This document shows positions 51,460 to 52,172 of a stretch of 52,172 nt of DNA, piece by piece. A program made the position numbers and the translations under genes. The notes beneath the pieces were generated by a model. The model was given only the letters and a program-made list of their open reading frames with translations, made no database searches and was not told where the DNA came from. Each line of letters starts with the position of its first letter. Position 1 is the stretch's first letter. Source of the stretch: an uncultured Oscillospiraceae bacterium (GTDB lineage: Bacteria > Bacillota_A > Clostridia > Oscillospirales > Acutalibacteraceae); NCBI GenBank assembly GCA_910589395.1, contig CAJUTL010000021.1, positions 1 through 52,172 of the forward strand, read 5' to 3'.

Positions 51460-52172
51460 CTCCGCTAAATGATAGTTTAGCAGTCACCCTTGGCTCCCCT
51501 GAAAGGGGTGCTGGTCTCCGGTGGAGACCGTTCAGCACCGGTCTCACCTGTCGGTTCGGTCAGTGCAGAACAATGCGCCAAGAAAGCCATGGCTTTCTGC
51601 GCTTTGCACCCGGAGCGAAGCGGAGAAAGCTGTCACGGCTTTGCCGTGACTGAGGGGTTCTGCTCGAACAGTTGATAAAACTGCGGGGTTACAGAGAGCT
51701 GGAACCTCTCCACCACCTGACGGTGGTCCCAGAAGGTTGCAAAGCAACCTTTTCCCCTATTCAGGGGAAGCAAGAGGTTAGTGCTATTCGGCAACCCGCT
51801 AAATTATAATTCAACAGTGCTCTTAGGCTCCACTTGCGCGAGTAAGGGGAGCTGTCACGGCTTCGCCGTGACTGAGGGGATCGAAACTGGCGATTCTATG
51901 CTACTTTCTACGTGTGACTATCCCTTCCACCGTTCTCGCCTGTCGGCTCGGTTGCTGTGCCCCGGTGGGGCACGCCCAGCAACGGTCTCACCTGTCGGTT
52001 CGGTCGGTGCAGAACAATGCGCCAAGAAAGCCATGGCTTTCTGCGCTTTGCACCCGAAGCGGAGAAAGCTGTCACGGCTCTGCCGTGACTGAGGGGATTG
52101 AAACTGGCGATTCTATGCTACTTTCTGCGTGTGACTATCCCTTCCACCGTTCTCGCCTGTCGGCTCGGTTGC
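51460..52172. repeat. Repeat-filled right end of the window
   Basis: AT palindromes lie at 51463-51480 and 51799-51813. Long family B arrays lie at 51484-51785 and 51823-52172; the second is cut by the window edge. Inside them a box AAGAAAGCCATGGCTTTCTG recurs at about 51580 and 52021, and GTCACGG...CCGTGACTGAGGGG recurs three times. Short open frames here are repeat-encoded and not genes. Confidence 0.85.

Noticed and set aside
51490..52092. Short open frames at the right end of the window
   Set aside because: They lie entirely in family B repeats and repeat each other's residues; no coding signature.

Overview
The window looks like a chromosomal piece of a GC-rich Clostridia gut bacterium, probably Oscillospirales. 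The grounds are Firmicutes-type Shine-Dalgarno (SD) sites, T-box and tetrahydrofolate riboswitch control, an ECF transporter S component, S-layer-homology domains, plant-glycan enzymes, and dense arrays of short repeats between genes. Taxonomy is inferred from gene content only. I found no rRNA, CRISPR array, transposase or phage module. About 38 protein genes, one tRNA and three leader peptides can be supported.

Left part (1-8.2 kb): a GNAT acetyltransferase, then a heterodimeric multidrug ABC exporter of the BmrC/BmrD type. Divergent from the exporter is a gene that follows Cfr (23S rRNA A2503 C8 methyltransferase) more closely than RlmN. Both sides of this divergon have a consensus promoter, a long leader and a strong intrinsic terminator before the first gene. 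The Cfr-like side also has an 8-codon and a 30-codon leader frame. This looks like an inducible ribosome-drug resistance module and is the most interesting locus here. A GH130 mannoside phosphorylase follows.

Middle part (8.3-27.2 kb): T-box-controlled valS; an XRE regulator with membrane helices; a TIM-barrel sugar isomerase; a cell-surface polysaccharide deacetylase with SLH domains; folT under a tetrahydrofolate riboswitch; an overlapping galT-comF-tcdA operon; a cation/proton antiporter; a GH25 lysozyme; a GH51 arabinofuranosidase with a small Cys-rich protein; tRNA-Val(CAC); and a GH4 glycosidase with a BadF-type sugar kinase.

Right part (27.2-52.2 kb): a 217-bp tandem repeat; an AT-rich methyltransferase gene with its own promoter, 20-codon leader peptide and terminator/antiterminator; a SpoU/TrmH rRNA methyltransferase; an oppABCDF peptide transporter; a serine hydrolase with a GH127 beta-L-arabinofuranosidase; enolase; a 171-bp inverted-repeat element; purine nucleoside phosphorylase; a ferritin-like protein; a LysR/MATE divergon; a GNAT enzyme; and YchF.

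The genes fit a plant-fibre fermenter (mannan, arabinan, beta-glycosides, peptides, glycolysis) with several drug-defence loci. Nearly all gaps over 300 bases are filled by the same repeat families: family A (about 90-120 bp hairpins bounded by TGTCATTCTGAG), family B (GGCTCCCCTTGC...ACTGAGGGG), family D (CACTCGTG...TGACCCGACC), short AT palindromes (TAAATTATAGTTTA), and heptanucleotide tandem repeats that carry TAG in every unit.
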